This document shows positions 39,778-51,533 of a DNA stretch of 64,000 bases, in pieces (the first letter of the stretch is position 1; each line of letters starts with the position of its first letter). The notes beneath the pieces were generated by a model that did no database searches, was not told the origin of the DNA, and saw nothing but the letters and a program-made list of their open reading frames with translations. The stretch spans positions 7,502,001 to 7,566,000 of the forward strand of contig AP026073.1 of the NCBI GenBank assembly GCA_024349765.1, written 5' to 3'. A program made the position numbers and the translations under genes. This DNA comes from Streptomyces nigrescens. GTDB taxonomy: Bacteria; Actinomycetota; Actinomycetes; Streptomycetales; Streptomycetaceae.

Positions 39778-40002
39778 ATGACGAGAACAGCCAAGGGCAT
39801 CGAAGTCGAGGGCACCGTCGTCGACTGCCTGCGCAACGCCACCTTCACGGTGGAGCTCCAGAACGGGCACACGGTGCTCGCGCACATCAGCGGGAAGATA
39901 CGGAAGAACTACATCAAGATCCTGCCGCAGGACCGGGTGCTCGTGGAGCTCAGTCCGTACGACCTCACCCGCGGCCGGATCATCTTCCGATACCGGTCGT
40001 AG
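39778..40002 (+). CDS. infA: Translation initiation factor IF-1, probable second copy
   Basis: 74-residue S1-like OB-fold protein that binds the 30S A site. Recognisable stretches are [40 protein letters not shown] and [20 protein letters not shown], full length for IF-1. Streptomyces housekeeping IF-1 usually starts MAKKQGAIEIEGTVVESLPN and lies in the ribosomal protein cluster; this copy differs (Cys-Leu-Arg, KNYIK) and lies outside it, so I infer a paralogue. AGAGGAGTGAGAGAAC precedes ATG 39778. Confidence 0.93.
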   Translation: MTRTAKGIEVEGTVVDCLRNATFTVELQNGHTVLAHISGKIRKNYIKILPQDRVLVELSPYDLTRGRIIFRYRS

Positions 40003-40008
40003 CGGCTG

Positions 40009-40040
40009 ACCGGTCGGTACCGGTCGGTACCGGTCGGTAC
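40009..40040. repeat. Three 10-bp CGGTCGGTAC repeats
   Basis: Perfect tandem copies between the IF-1 stop and the terminator hairpin. Confidence 0.7.
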
Positions 40041-40067
40041 CGGGCGCCCGCGGGACGGGCGCCCGGT
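40039..40067. terminator. Bidirectional terminator between convergent genes
   Basis: Perfect 12-bp stem, ACCGGGCGCCCG (40039-40050) with CGGGCGCCCGGT (40056-40067), 5-nt loop, between IF-1 (plus) and the acyl-CoA ligase (minus). No T-run, as usual in Streptomyces. Confidence 0.75.
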
Positions 40068-40076
40068 GGGGCCGGT

Positions 40077-41726
<1,650 letters not shown>

Positions 41727-41785
41727 CAGGGGCCTCCCAAGACAGCGGCCGTTACGCGAGGGTAATTTCCTGGTGATTCTGCTGG

Positions 41786-41801
41786 CATACCACGCGGTAT
41801 G
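41786..41801. promoter_or_regulatory. Palindromic operator candidate for the acyl-CoA synthetase
   Basis: CATACCACGCGGTATG has perfect 6-bp arms around ACGC, 60 nt before the synthetase start. Its form fits a TetR-family fatty-acid regulator; the regulator is not in this window. Confidence 0.5.
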
Positions 41802-41999
41802 TCACTAGCCGGCGAGCACGAGACTGATTTCTTCCTTCTGTTCGGTTACCTGCGTGCCGCGTTCCGTCACCCGCGTCCGGCCGGGACATCGGCCCGGCGT
41901 TCACCCACAGGGATGGCCCGCCGGGCGGGTTGCTTGTGTGGGGCCGGGGCCGGCCGCACGCTGGCGGGCAACCGGTCACCTCGCTCACTGGAGCCCCTC

Positions 42000-42236
42000 A
42001 TGCGCCCCCACCTCCGCCGTTGCCTCGTCCTCGCCGCCCTGGGCGGTGTCAGCGTGCTGGCGTCCGGCGCCGCCCAGGCGGCGCCGCGGACCACCGAAGT
42101 CCTGCGGCCGGCCGACGGCGGCGCCGCGTCCGGGCACCGGCCGTTCGGCGGGCAGTTCGACCCGGTCGTCGGGCACGGCGGAGGGGTGGTCTCGGGCGGC
42201 GGGCAGCTGCTGGTCAGCCGGGCCGGCGGGGCCTGA
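42000..42236 (+). CDS. Small secreted protein of unknown function
   Basis: 78 residues with a clear signal peptide (MRPHLRRCLVLAALGGVSVL, cut after AAQA). The ~50-residue mature part is Gly/Val-rich ('FDPVVGHGGGVVSGGGQLLV') without Cys. GGAGCCCCTC precedes ATG 42000. No family recognised. It ends close to and converges on the SpoIIE phosphatase. Confidence 0.65.
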   Translation: MRPHLRRCLVLAALGGVSVLASGAAQAAPRTTEVLRPADGGAASGHRPFGGQFDPVVGHGGGVVSGGGQLLVSRAGGA

Positions 42237-42284
42237 GCCGGGGCGGCACGGCCCGCCCGATCCGGATCCGCCGCGCCCCCACCC

Positions 42285-44141
42285 TCACGCCCGCGGCTCG
42301 ACCGTCGGCGGCAGCGCCTGGAGGACCAGCACCGACAGATCGTCCTCCACCGGGCCGGTGCCGAAGTCGTGCGCCGCGCGCCGTACGTGCTCGGCCAGCG
42401 CCTTGGCGCCCAGCCCGATGCCGTCCCGCAGGACCTCGATCAGCCCGTCGTTGTCGTCCAACTGCCAGTTGCCGCACCGGCGTTCGGTGACCCCGTCGGT
42501 GACGCAGAGCAGCGTCTCGCCGGGCCGCAGGTCGAAGGAGCTGGCCTGGTAGTCGGTGCCCTCGTCGATGCCGAGCAGCATCTGCGGTTCGGAGGCCGGC
42601 TCGACGCTGCCGTCGACGAACATGTGCAGCGGCGGCGGATGCCCGGCGCTGGCGACCGTACAGCGGGCGCCGGGCACGCCGGGGTCGACCTCCAGCTCGC
42701 CGTAGAGGAGGCTCAGGAAGCGGGCGCCGGCCTGCTCGCCGCCCAGCTCCAGGGCCTCGGCGGTCTCCTCCGCCATGGCGAGGTTCAGCCGGCCGAGGAC
42801 GGACTCCACGCCGTGCCCCTCGCGGGCCAGCAGCCGGACGAGATGCCGGGCCAGTCCGGTGACCGACATCGCCTCGGGGTCCTTGCCCTGGACGTCGCCG
42901 AGCAGGAAGCACCAGCGGCGGCCGCCCATGGGGAACACGTCGTAGAAGTCGCCGCCGACGGCCTGCCCCTCGCCGTGCGGCTCGTAGACGATCGCGGTGT
43001 CCACGCCCTCGATGCTGGCCAGTGAGGCGGGCAGCTGGCGGCGCTGGAGGGCCAGGCTGATGGTGGTCTGCCGGGTGTACTGGCGGGCGGTGTGGACGGC
43101 CTGGGCGACCCGCCGTGCGACGTCCTCGACCATGCGCACCACGGTGTCGGTCATCCGCAGCTGTCCGGCCCGGCCGAGCAGCAGGACGCCCTGGTCGGTG
43201 TCGCGGGCGGTGAGCGGGAAGGCGAGCGCCGAGCCGCCCGCCGGGGACGCGCCGGCGTGTTCCGGCCAGGGCCAGGGGGTGCCGCCGGTACGGAACATCT
43301 CACGGGGCGGGTCGCGCTCCAGGTCGGCGCGGAGGGGTTGGATCCGCCGCTCGTCGACGTGCCAGACGCGGGACAGCTGCCGTCCGCCGCCCTCGGTGCT
43401 CAGCCAGATGGCACACCAGTCGGCGAGCCGGGGGACCAGCAGCTGGGCAGTGAGCGCGGTGACCATGTCCTGGTCGAGCTGGCCGGCCAGCAGCTCGCTG
43501 GTCTCGGCGAGGAAGGACGGGCCACCGCGGTCGGCCCATTCGGCGGCGTGCGCGGCGGAGGGCCGCCCGGCCACCGGGTGGGTGTGGCGGGGCGGGGGCT
43601 CGGCGCGGTGCTCCTCGGCCGGGGGCCGGGGCGGCGGGCCGACCGGTTCGCCCTCGGTGGCCTCCAGCCGGAACCAGACCGTCTTGACCGCCCGGCGGTA
43701 GGTGACGCCCCAGGACTCCGCCAGCGCGCTGACCAGCTGGAGGCCGTATCCGGGCTCTCCGGTACGGGCGTCCACCCCGCCGCGTACGCCCCGGGCGGGG
43801 TGGCGGTCGGAGACCTCCAGGACCACGCCCACCGTCGCCCGGCCGTCCCCCGTTTCGGGATCGGGCGGCGGGCCGTGTTCCAGGCGGCAGGTCACGTCGA
43901 TGTCGGTGCCGGCGTACATCACGGCGTTGGTGACCAGCTCGCTGGTGAGCAGCACCGCGGTGTAGATGAGTTCGGAGGTGATCGCCGGGGCGCCCGGTCC
44001 GGCGGTGGCGGACGGTGCGGCGGCCCGTTCGGTGAGCAGCGCGCGGACGAATTTGCGCGCGCCGGAGGCTGCGAGCTGGTTGGCCGGCAGTCCCTTCCGG
44101 GAAACGGTTTCCGTCGCGTACGGGCTGGACAGCGCTGCCAC
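42285..44141 (-). CDS. Anti-sigma-kinase-like ATPase / GAF / SpoIIE phosphatase (OsaC-like)
   Basis: 618 residues in three parts: an RsbW-type ATPase (~20-155, 'LLTSELVTNAVMYAGTDIDV' with its N box and 'GYGLQLVSALAESWGV'), a GAF-like sensor (~215-365), and a PP2C SpoIIE phosphatase (~385-610) with metal-binding 'VGGDFYDVFPMG', 'GDVQGKD', 'ASAGHPPPLHMF' and 'VTDGVTERR'. GTG 44141; weak ribosome site. It is divergent from a giant HAMP-array hybrid kinase followed by a response regulator. In S. coelicolor, OsaC sits beside osaAB and tunes SigB in osmotic stress; content and context match, though no PAS domain is visible here. Likely antagonises or dephosphorylates an anti-sigma pathway. Confidence 0.87.
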   Translation of the reverse strand: MAALSSPYATETVSRKGLPANQLAASGARKFVRALLTERAAAPSATAGPGAPAITSELIYTAVLLTSELVTNAVMYAGTDIDVTCRLEHGPPPDPETGDGRATVGVVLEVSDRHPARGVRGGVDARTGEPGYGLQLVSALAESWGVTYRRAVKTVWFRLEATEGEPVGPPPRPPAEEHRAEPPPRHTHPVAGRPSAAHAAEWADRGGPSFLAETSELLAGQLDQDMVTALTAQLLVPRLADWCAIWLSTEGGGRQLSRVWHVDERRIQPLRADLERDPPREMFRTGGTPWPWPEHAGASPAGGSALAFPLTARDTDQGVLLLGRAGQLRMTDTVVRMVEDVARRVAQAVHTARQYTRQTTISLALQRRQLPASLASIEGVDTAIVYEPHGEGQAVGGDFYDVFPMGGRRWCFLLGDVQGKDPEAMSVTGLARHLVRLLAREGHGVESVLGRLNLAMAEETAEALELGGEQAGARFLSLLYGELEVDPGVPGARCTVASAGHPPPLHMFVDGSVEPASEPQMLLGIDEGTDYQASSFDLRPGETLLCVTDGVTERRCGNWQLDDNDGLIEVLRDGIGLGAKALAEHVRRAAHDFGTGPVEDDLSVLVLQALPPTVEPRA

Positions 44142-44266
44142 TACGGGCCCCTGATATACCGGGAGAAAGTAATTACGAGCGCTTTATACTATGTCATACC
44201 TGCCCCAAAAGGATCTCTCGCGGGAAATGTAGCTCTCCACATCGATCATTGGGGGGAGGGTGCGTC
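44142..44266. promoter_or_regulatory. Divergent promoter region of the Osa-like cluster
   Basis: 125 bases, A/T-richer than its surroundings, with a TATACT hexamer at 44185-44190. Promoters for both the phosphatase and the kinase must lie here; strand assignment of the hexamer is uncertain. Confidence 0.4.
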
Positions 44267-47200
44267 ATGGCTCCTGACCCGCCCCAGCCGGACGGCAACG
44301 GCCAGTGGGTGCGTACGAGCGAGCTGCGGCCGCTGCTCGCGGCGATGAACGCGCTGCGCGACGGGGACTTCACCAGCCGGGTGGCGATCCCGGACGGCCC
44401 CGCCGCGGACGGGGTCCTGGCGGACCTGGCCGGCGCCCTCAACCAGATCGTGGCCCGCAACGCCCATCTGTCGTCGGAACTCCAACGGGTGCGCGGGGAG
44501 ATCATCCGGCAGGGCCGGCTGGACGAGCGGATCTCCGCCAGCCCCGGCCAGGGCTCCTGGACGACCAGCATCGAGGCGGCCAACACCGTGCTGGACGCGC
44601 TGGTGGTGCCGCTGGCCAAGGCCACCCGGGTGCTGGACGCGGTGGCCGACGGCGATCTGACCCAGCACGTCGAGCTGCACGACGGCAGCCGGGAGCTGCG
44701 CGGCGATCTGCGCCGCCTGGGCAGCGGGGTCAACCGCATGGTCGACCAGCTGTCCCTGTTCACCGGCGAGGTCACCCGGGTCGCCCGCGAGGTCGGCACC
44801 GAGGGCCGGCTGGGCGGCCGGGCCAAGGTCCAGGGGCTCTCCGGCGACTGGCTGCACGTGACCGAGGCGGTCAACACCATGGCGTCGCGGCTGACCGCGC
44901 AGGTGCGGGACATCGCGGTGGTCACCACGGCGGTGGCGCGCGGCGACCTGACCCAGCAGGTGACGGTCGAGGCCACCGGTGAGCTGCTGGAGCTGAAGCT
45001 GACCGTCAACAAGATGGTGGACCAGCTGCGGGCCTTCGCCGACGAGGTCACCCGGGTCGCCCGCGAGGTCGGCACCGAGGGCCAGCTGGGCGGCCGCGCC
45101 CAGGTCAGGGGCGTATCCGGGGTCTGGAAGGACCTCACCGACAACGTCAACTTCATGGCGTCCAACCTGACCTGGCAGGTCCGCAACATCGCGCAGGTGA
45201 CCACGGCCGTCGCCAACGGCGACCTGAGCCAGAAGATCACCGTGGACGCGCGCGGCGAGATCCTCGAACTGAAGTCGACGATCAACACGATGGTCGACCA
45301 GCTCTCCGCCTTCGCCGACGAGGTCACCCGGGTCGCCCGCGAGGTCGGCACCGAGGGCCAGCTGGGCGGCCGCGCCCAGGTCAGGGGCGTATCCGGGGTC
45401 TGGAAGGACCTCACGGAGAGCGTCAACTTCATGGCCGACAACCTGACGTCCCAGGTCCGCAACATCGCCCAGGTCGCCACCGCGGTCGCGGAGGGCGACC
45501 TCGGCAAGAAGATCACCGTCGAGGCGAAGGGCGAGATCCTCGAACTGAAGTCGACGATCAACACCATGGTCGACCAGCTCTCCGCCTTCGCCGACGAGGT
45601 CACCCGGGTCGCCCGCGAGGTCGGCACCGAGGGCAACCTGGGCGGTCAGGCGCAGGTCAGGGGCGCGTCCGGGGTCTGGAAGGACCTCACCGACAACGTC
45701 AACTCGATGGCGCTCAACCTGACGTCCCAGGTCCGCAACATCGCGCAGGTGACCACGGCCGTCGCCAACGGCGACCTGTCCAAGAAGATCGACGTCGACG
45801 CCCGCGGCGAGATCCTCGAACTCAAGGAAACCGTCAACACCATGGTCCAGCAGCTGCGGGCCTTCGCGGACGAGGTCACCAGGGTCGCCCGCGAGGTCGG
45901 CACCGAGGGCCGGCTCGGCGGCCGCGCCCAGGTCCACGGCGTGTCCGGCGTCTGGAAGAACCTCACCGACAACGTCAACTTCATGGCCGACAACCTGACG
46001 TCCCAGGTCCGCAACATCGCCCAGGTCGCCACCGCCGTCGCCAAGGGCGACCTGTCCAAGAAGATCGACGTCGACGCCCGCGGCGAGATCCTCGAACTCA
46101 AGACGACGATCAACACCATGGTCGACACCCTCTCCTCCTTCTCCTCCGAGGTGACCCGCGTCGCCCGCGAGGTCGGCAGCGAGGGACAACTGGGCGGCCA
46201 GGCCCGGGTCGAGGGCGTCTACGGCACCTGGAAGCGGCTGACCACCAGCGTCAACGACCTGGCACTGAACCTGACGACGCAGGTGCGCGCGATCGCCGAG
46301 GTGGCCAGCGCGGTCACCCAGGGCGACATGTCCGGCTCGATCACCGTGGACGCCCAGGGCGAGGTCGCCGCGCTGAAGAACAACATCAACCTGATGGTCG
46401 CCAACCTCCGCGAGACCACCCGCGCCAAGGACTGGCTGGAGTCCAACCTCGCCCGTATCGCCAGCCTCATGCAGGGCCACCGCGACCTGGTCGAGGTCGC
46501 CGACCTGATCCTGCGCGAGCTGACACCGCTGGTGAACGCGCAGTTCGGCGCGTTCTTCCTGGCCGAAGCGGGCGCTGAACCGGGCGAGGGCCTGGAGCTG
46601 ATCGCCGGTTACGGCACCGGCCAGCCCGCGGGCCGGCGCTCCCTGCCGCGGCTGCGCCTGGGCACCCCCGGCTGGGGGCTGATCACCCAGTCCGCCATGG
46701 AGAAGAAGCGGATCGTGGTCGACTCCGCACCGCCCGACTACATCACCATCAGCTCCGGCCTGGGCGCCGCCGCCCCGGCCAGCATCGTCATCCTGCCGGT
46801 GCTCTTCGAGGACCAGGTGCTCGGCGTCATCGAGCTGGCGTCCTTCAGCCGCTTCAGCGACGTCCACCTCGCCTTCATCGACCAGTTCGTGAACACCATC
46901 GGGGTGTCCATCAACACCATCATCGCCAACGCCCGCACCGAATCGCTCCTTTCGGAATCCCAGCGGCTCACCGCCGAACTCCGCCAGCGTTCCGACGAGT
47001 TGCAGCTCACCAACGCCGAGCTGGAGGAGAAGGCCGCACTCCTCGCCACCTCCTCGCAGTACAAGTCCGAATTCCTCGCGAACATGTCGCACGAGCTGCG
47101 CACCCCGCTGAATTCCCTGCTGGTGCTCTCCCGGCTCCTCGCCGACAACCCCGAGGGGCGGCTCTCCGCACAGGAGGTGGAATTCGCGGTCACCATCCAC

Positions 47201-48724
47201 CGTGCCGGCTCCGACCTGCTCCAGCTGATCAACGACATCCTCGACCTGTCGAAGATCGAGGCCGGCCGGATGGACGTCCACCCCAAGCCGCTGCCGCTCA
47301 TCAAACTCCTCGACTACGTCCGCGCGACCTTCCGGCCGCTCACCGTCGACCGCGGCCTCACCTTCGACGTCAAGGTCGCCGACGACGTCCCCGAGGAACT
47401 GTTCTCCGACGAACAGCGCCTCCAGCAGATCCTCCGCAACCTCCTCTCCAACGCGGTGAAATTCACCTCCACCGGCGGCGTGGAACTCCTCGTGGCACGC
47501 GTTTCCGGGCGGCATTTCGAGGAGGAATCGCTGCGCACCGCCGACGACGTCGTCGCGTTCTCCGTCAAGGACACCGGTATCGGCATTCCGCCGGAGAAAC
47601 TCGGCGGCATCTTCGAGGCGTTCCAGCAGTCCGAGGGCACCACCAACCGCAAATACGGCGGCACCGGCCTGGGCCTGTCCATCAGCCGCGACATGGCGGC
47701 GCTGCTGGGCGGCCGGATCACCGCCGAGAGCGAACCCGAGGTCGGATCGACCTTCACCCTCTACGTCCCGGCCCGCTACACCGCACCGCTCCCGGCCCCC
47801 GCCCCGGCAGCCTCACCCCGGCCCGTCGACGGCACCGAGCCCAGGCCCAACGGCGGTCCCGAGGACCGTCCCACCGGCGCGGCGGAGCACCGTCCGGCCG
47901 GCGGAACCGCCCGCGAAACCGGGCTCGCCCCCGCCTCCATGGGCGCACCGGCCGCCCCCTCCGCCCCCGCAGCGGGCGGCCACGGCCCGCCGAGAAGCGA
48001 GGTCCTCCCCGGCCTGGCCGAGCCGGCCACCCCCCGTACGGGCCCCCGCTCCGCCGACGGCGGCGACGTGACCTGGCCCGAGACCACCCGCCTCAAGGAC
48101 TGGCTGAGCGGGCGCGCCGGCCGGATCCTGGCGAACCGCCGGATCCTCATCGTCGACGACGACATCCGCAACGTCTTCGCGCTCACCCACGTACTGGGCC
48201 GGGTCGGCATCAATGTGAAATACGCCGAGAACGGCCGCGAGGGCCTGGAAGTTCTCGACCGGACACCGGACGTCTCCCTGGTGCTGATGGACATCATGAT
48301 GCCGGAAATGGATGGTTACGAGATGATCAAGGCGATCCGACAAGCCCCCCGATTCGCGGACCTGCCGGTCATCGCGCTCACCGCGAAGGCCATGCCCGGC
48401 GACCGCGAAAAGGCGATCGATAGCGGCGCCAACGATTACATCCCGAAACCGGTGGACGTGGACCGCCTCCTTTCGGTGATCTGCCGCCTGCTGGACCCGA
48501 ATCCGGCCGCGGATTCGAGGAGCGCGTGCGCACCGCAGGCCGGGGAGACCGAGCACGCCGGGGAGACCGAGCACGCCGGGGAGACCGAGCACGGCGGGGA
48601 GGCCGGGGAGACCGACCGGCAGGACGGCGGCGGAACGGCGGCCCGGGCGCACGACGCCCCGGACACACCACGCACGCCCGAGGACCGGGAAGCGACCGGA
48701 CCGGAGTCAGGACGGCGGTCATGA
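44267..48724 (+). CDS. HAMP-array hybrid histidine kinase (OsaA-like)
   Basis: Cytoplasmic stress sensor, 1485 residues. About eight HAMP units (~15-715) share 'GDL-KKI-V-A-GEILELK' and [13 protein letters not shown]; at DNA level the core repeats with an exact 276-bp period. Then a GAF domain (~730-890), a coiled coil ('[20 protein letters not shown]'), the H box [20 protein letters not shown] (~945), ATPase (N box [10 protein letters not shown]; 'DTGIGIP'; [11 protein letters not shown]), a Pro-rich linker, and a receiver with Asp in [12 protein letters not shown] and Lys in YIPKPVD. The tail is four HAGETE repeats. No TM segment. ATG 44267 follows GGGGGGAGG; the response regulator overlaps by ATGA. 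Confidence 0.92.
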   Translation: MAPDPPQPDGNGQWVRTSELRPLLAAMNALRDGDFTSRVAIPDGPAADGVLADLAGALNQIVARNAHLSSELQRVRGEIIRQGRLDERISASPGQGSWTTSIEAANTVLDALVVPLAKATRVLDAVADGDLTQHVELHDGSRELRGDLRRLGSGVNRMVDQLSLFTGEVTRVAREVGTEGRLGGRAKVQGLSGDWLHVTEAVNTMASRLTAQVRDIAVVTTAVARGDLTQQVTVEATGELLELKLTVNKMVDQLRAFADEVTRVAREVGTEGQLGGRAQVRGVSGVWKDLTDNVNFMASNLTWQVRNIAQVTTAVANGDLSQKITVDARGEILELKSTINTMVDQLSAFADEVTRVAREVGTEGQLGGRAQVRGVSGVWKDLTESVNFMADNLTSQVRNIAQVATAVAEGDLGKKITVEAKGEILELKSTINTMVDQLSAFADEVTRVAREVGTEGNLGGQAQVRGASGVWKDLTDNVNSMALNLTSQVRNIAQVTTAVANGDLSKKIDVDARGEILELKETVNTMVQQLRAFADEVTRVAREVGTEGRLGGRAQVHGVSGVWKNLTDNVNFMADNLTSQVRNIAQVATAVAKGDLSKKIDVDARGEILELKTTINTMVDTLSSFSSEVTRVAREVGSEGQLGGQARVEGVYGTWKRLTTSVNDLALNLTTQVRAIAEVASAVTQGDMSGSITVDAQGEVAALKNNINLMVANLRETTRAKDWLESNLARIASLMQGHRDLVEVADLILRELTPLVNAQFGAFFLAEAGAEPGEGLELIAGYGTGQPAGRRSLPRLRLGTPGWGLITQSAMEKKRIVVDSAPPDYITISSGLGAAAPASIVILPVLFEDQVLGVIELASFSRFSDVHLAFIDQFVNTIGVSINTIIANARTESLLSESQRLTAELRQRSDELQLTNAELEEKAALLATSSQYKSEFLANMSHELRTPLNSLLVLSRLLADNPEGRLSAQEVEFAVTIHRAGSDLLQLINDILDLSKIEAGRMDVHPKPLPLIKLLDYVRATFRPLTVDRGLTFDVKVADDVPEELFSDEQRLQQILRNLLSNAVKFTSTGGVELLVARVSGRHFEEESLRTADDVVAFSVKDTGIGIPPEKLGGIFEAFQQSEGTTNRKYGGTGLGLSISRDMAALLGGRITAESEPEVGSTFTLYVPARYTAPLPAPAPAASPRPVDGTEPRPNGGPEDRPTGAAEHRPAGGTARETGLAPASMGAPAAPSAPAAGGHGPPRSEVLPGLAEPATPRTGPRSADGGDVTWPETTRLKDWLSGRAGRILANRRILIVDDDIRNVFALTHVLGRVGINVKYAENGREGLEVLDRTPDVSLVLMDIMMPEMDGYEMIKAIRQAPRFADLPVIALTAKAMPGDREKAIDSGANDYIPKPVDVDRLLSVICRLLDPNPAADSRSACAPQAGETEHAGETEHAGETEHGGEAGETDRQDGGGTAARAHDAPDTPRTPEDREATGPESGRRS
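44620..46420 (+). repeat. 276-bp tandem repeats encoding HAMP units
   Basis: The anchor GAGGTCACCCGGGTCGCCCG or close variants occurs at 44768, 45044, 45320, 45596, 45872 and 46148, exactly 276 bp apart. Some neighbouring units are nearly identical, so unit number could change by recombination. Confidence 0.85.
48536..48600 (+). repeat. 18-bp tandem repeats in the kinase tail
   Basis: GCCGGGGAGACCGAGCAC repeats about four times, encoding AGETEH units after the receiver domain. Dispensable-looking linker. Confidence 0.75.
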
Positions 48725-49605
48725 CGACGACACCGGACACCACTTCGAGCATCCTCATCGTCGACGACATGGAGGAGAACCTCGTCGCGCTGGAGGCCGT
48801 GCTGGGCTCCCTCACCCAGAAGGTCGTACGCGCACGCTCCGGCGAAGAGGCCCTCAAGGCCATGCTCCGCGAGGAATTCGCGGTGGTCCTCATCGACGTC
48901 CTGATGCCCGGCATGAACGGTTTCGAGACCGCGGCCAACATCAAGGGCCTGGACCAGACGAAAGACGTGCCCATCATTCTGCTCACCGGCGCCTCGGTCG
49001 ACCCCAATTACGCCTATCGCGGCTACACCGTCGGCGCCGCCGACTTCCTCATCAAGCCCTTCGACCCCTGGCTCCTGCGCACCAAGGTCAACGTCTTCCT
49101 GGACCTCTACCGCAAGAACCGCCAACTGGCCGCCCAGGCGGAACAATTGAAACGCCTGCTGACGAACGAGAACCGCCCGGGCGCGGCCGCATCGGAACAG
49201 GCGGCGGCTGAGGCTCATGGGCCGAAGGAGATCCGTGGGTTGGAGGAGGCCGGCGAGCCGGAGGGGACCCGCGAATCTGCTGACGTACCGGAGAGCGCGG
49301 CAGCATCCGCACCCACCACCGCCGCATCTGCCACAACGGCGACATCCGCCCCGTCTGCGGAGCCCACGGCAGCCGGGGGCGCCGAGGTAGCCGGCGGCCC
49401 TCCGGAAGGCCCCGTCCCGCGCCCGACGACACCCACTGCCCTCAACCCCGGCGATGCGGCCCATCTGGCGGACATCGCCGGCCAGTTGGCAGACCTGGAA
49501 CTCCTCCTGCGCGACGCCTCCTCGGTCGACCGCACCCACCTCGCCGACCGCGTCGCCGAACTGGAACAGACGGTCGGCAGACTGCTGGTGAACCACGAGA
49601 CGTGA
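48721..49605 (+). CDS. Response regulator without DNA-binding domain (OsaB-like)
   Basis: 294 residues, translationally coupled (ATGA) to the hybrid kinase. The receiver (~10-130) starts ILIVDDMEENLVALEAVLGS, with Asp in VVLIDVLMPGMNG and Lys in FLIKPFD. A short coiled coil follows ('LYRKNRQLAAQAEQLKRLL'), then ~90 Ala/Pro/Thr-rich residues and a C-terminal helical segment ('LADIAGQLADLELLLRDASS'). Its output is probably protein-protein contact, as for OsaB, which is required for osmoadaptation in S. coelicolor. Confidence 0.9.
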   Translation: MTTTPDTTSSILIVDDMEENLVALEAVLGSLTQKVVRARSGEEALKAMLREEFAVVLIDVLMPGMNGFETAANIKGLDQTKDVPIILLTGASVDPNYAYRGYTVGAADFLIKPFDPWLLRTKVNVFLDLYRKNRQLAAQAEQLKRLLTNENRPGAAASEQAAAEAHGPKEIRGLEEAGEPEGTRESADVPESAAASAPTTAASATTATSAPSAEPTAAGGAEVAGGPPEGPVPRPTTPTALNPGDAAHLADIAGQLADLELLLRDASSVDRTHLADRVAELEQTVGRLLVNHET

Positions 49606-49649
49606 CGCAGGCCGGCCGCCGGACGCCCCCGTGTGGTGCCGGCGTTCCG

Positions 49650-50183
49650 TCAGGCGATCATGGCGAGTTCGGGGTCCTGGCGGAGTTTGGCCAGGGCGCG
49701 GGAGACGGCGCTCTTGACCGTGCCGACCGAGACCTCCATGACCTCGGCGGTCTGGGCCTCGCTCAGGTCCTCGTAATACCTGAGGACGACCATGGCCCGC
49801 TGCCGCGCGGGCAGCCGCATCACCGCGCGCCACATCGCGTCCCGCAGGCCCTCCAGCTCGGCCGGGTCGGGGGACGGCAGCGGATCGGGCTCGGGGAGCT
49901 CGTCGACGGCGAACTCCTCCACCCTGCGCTTGCGCCACTGCGAGGTACGGGTGTTGATCAGCGCGCGGCGGACGTAGCCGTCCAGCGCGCGGTGGTCCTC
50001 GATCCGCTCCCAGGCCACATACGTCTTGGCCAGGGCGGTCTGGAGGAGGTCCTCGGCGTCGTTCGGGTTGGCGGACAGCGACCGCGCGGCGCGCAGCAGG
50101 ACCGGCCCCCGGGCCCGTACGTAGGACGAGAAGCTGGGGAACACAGCGGCGGTCGAAGCGCTGGTGCACACAGGCGTGGTCAT
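49650..50183 (-). CDS. SigE-family ECF sigma factor
   Basis: RNA polymerase sigma factor with regions 2 and 4, 177 residues. Region 2 is seen as 'SFSSYVRARGPVLLRAARSL' through DAEDLLQTALAKTYVAWERI, region 4 as 'LPARQRAMVVLRYYEDLSEA' and 'VSVGTVKSAVSRALAKLRQD'. ATG 50183 gives the usual opening of this Streptomyces subfamily; GTG 50192 is in frame and possible. No anti-sigma gene is adjacent. It lies convergent with the Osa-like operon (45 nt between stops) and downstream of the fatty acyl operon. Confidence 0.92.
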   Translation of the reverse strand: MTTPVCTSASTAAVFPSFSSYVRARGPVLLRAARSLSANPNDAEDLLQTALAKTYVAWERIEDHRALDGYVRRALINTRTSQWRKRRVEEFAVDELPEPDPLPSPDPAELEGLRDAMWRAVMRLPARQRAMVVLRYYEDLSEAQTAEVMEVSVGTVKSAVSRALAKLRQDPELAMIA

Positions 50184-50309
50184 GGCTCCCACGCTAGGAG
50201 CGAGGGGGGTGTGGACGGATCGGCCCCAGGTGCCGAAGCGGTCTCCCCCTCAAGTTGTACGGAGACGGCGGCCCGCACCTCCTCTGGGGGGAGGGGACGC
50301 GGCGGTCCC

Positions 50310-51533
50310 CTAGGGACCGTCCGGGGGACCGCCCGGGGCGCTGTCCGAGGAACCGTCCGGGGCGCCGGCTCCGTCCCGGCTCAGGACCAGCCCGGATGTC
50401 GGTACGCCGGTCCCCGCCGTGACCAGCACGTGGGTGGCGTCCGGGGTCTGGTTGGGGGAGGTGCCGCGGAGCTGCCGGACGGCTTCGGCGATGCCGTTCA
50501 TGCCGTGCAGGTACGCCTCGCCGAGCTGGCCGCCGTGGGTGTTCAGCGGCAGGGCGTCCGCGGCGACGAAGTCGGCGGCCTCGCCGGGCGCGCAGAAGCC
50601 GAACTCTTCCAGCTGCAGGAGCACGAAGGGGGTGAAGTGGTCGTAGAGGATGGCGACGTCGATGTCGGCGGGGGTCAGTCGTGAGGTGCGCCAGAGCTGG
50701 CGGGCCACCACGTTCATCTCCGGCAGGCCGGTCAGGCCGTCGCGGTAGAAGCTGGTCATCTGCTCCTGGGCGCGGCCGGCGCCCTGCGCCGCTGCCGTGA
50801 TCAGGGCGGGCGGACGGCGCAGGTCACGGGCCCGCTCGGGGGTCGTGACGACGAGGGCCTGGCCGCCGTCGGTCTCCTGACAGCAGTCCAGCAGCCGCAG
50901 CGGCTCGACGATCCAGCGGGAGGCCGCGTGATCGTCGAGGGTGATCGGCTTGCCGTGGAAATACGCGGCCGGGTTGCGGGCGGCGTGACGGCGGCCGGTG
51001 ACCGCGACATGACCGAAGGCCTCGGGGGTCAGGCCGTAGGTGTGGAGGTAGCGCTGGGCCGCCATCGCGACCCAGGAGGCGGGGGTGAGCAGACCGAAGG
51101 GGAGGTTCCAGCCGAGCGCCGCACCCTCGGCGGAGGGCTGCCGTTCCTGCACGCCGGAACCGAAGCGGCGACCCGAGCGTTCGTTGAACGCCCGGTAACA
51201 GACGACGACTTCGGCGACTCCGGTGGCGACGGCGAGGGCTGCCTGCTGGACGGTGGCGCAGGCCGCGCCACCGCCGTAGTGGACGCGCGAGAAGAAGGAC
51301 AGCTCCCCGATGCCCGCTGCTTGCGCGAGGGTGATCTCGGGGGTGGTGTCCATGGTGAAGGTGACCAGCCCGTCGACGTCGGCCGGGCTCAGCCCGGCGT
51401 CGTCGAGCGCGGTGTGTACCGCTTCGACGGCGAGCTTGAGCTCACTGCGGCCGGAATCCTTGGAGAACTCCGTCGCGCCGATCCCGGCGATGGCGGCGCG
51501 CCCGGAGAGCGCGTCGGGACGGTGCAGGCTCAT
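50310..51533 (-). CDS. Lipid-transfer/thiolase-like protein (Ltp2-like)
   Basis: Thiolase-fold protein, 407 residues, last gene of a five-gene operon. Conserved parts: AAIAGIGATEFSKDSGRSEL, 'HYGGGAACATVQQAALAVAT' with the Cys position, 'DVAILYDHFTPFVLLQLEEF', 'NTHGGQLGEAYLHGMNGIAE'. It resembles Ltp2, an aldolase that in Mycobacterium removes the last steroid side-chain piece together with the DUF35 domain of ChsH2; a MaoC-DUF35 gene is present in this operon. The start overlaps the previous stop by ATGA. C-terminal Gly/Pro/Ser tail. True substrate unverified. Confidence 0.85.
   Translation of the reverse strand: MSLHRPDALSGRAAIAGIGATEFSKDSGRSELKLAVEAVHTALDDAGLSPADVDGLVTFTMDTTPEITLAQAAGIGELSFFSRVHYGGGAACATVQQAALAVATGVAEVVVCYRAFNERSGRRFGSGVQERQPSAEGAALGWNLPFGLLTPASWVAMAAQRYLHTYGLTPEAFGHVAVTGRRHAARNPAAYFHGKPITLDDHAASRWIVEPLRLLDCCQETDGGQALVVTTPERARDLRRPPALITAAAQGAGRAQEQMTSFYRDGLTGLPEMNVVARQLWRTSRLTPADIDVAILYDHFTPFVLLQLEEFGFCAPGEAADFVAADALPLNTHGGQLGEAYLHGMNGIAEAVRQLRGTSPNQTPDATHVLVTAGTGVPTSGLVLSRDGAGAPDGSSDSAPGGPPDGP

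Noticed and set aside
44246-47515. Long minus-strand frame opposite the HAMP-array kinase
   Set aside because: Its apparent repeats mirror the 276-bp DNA repeat of the real gene; no independent support.
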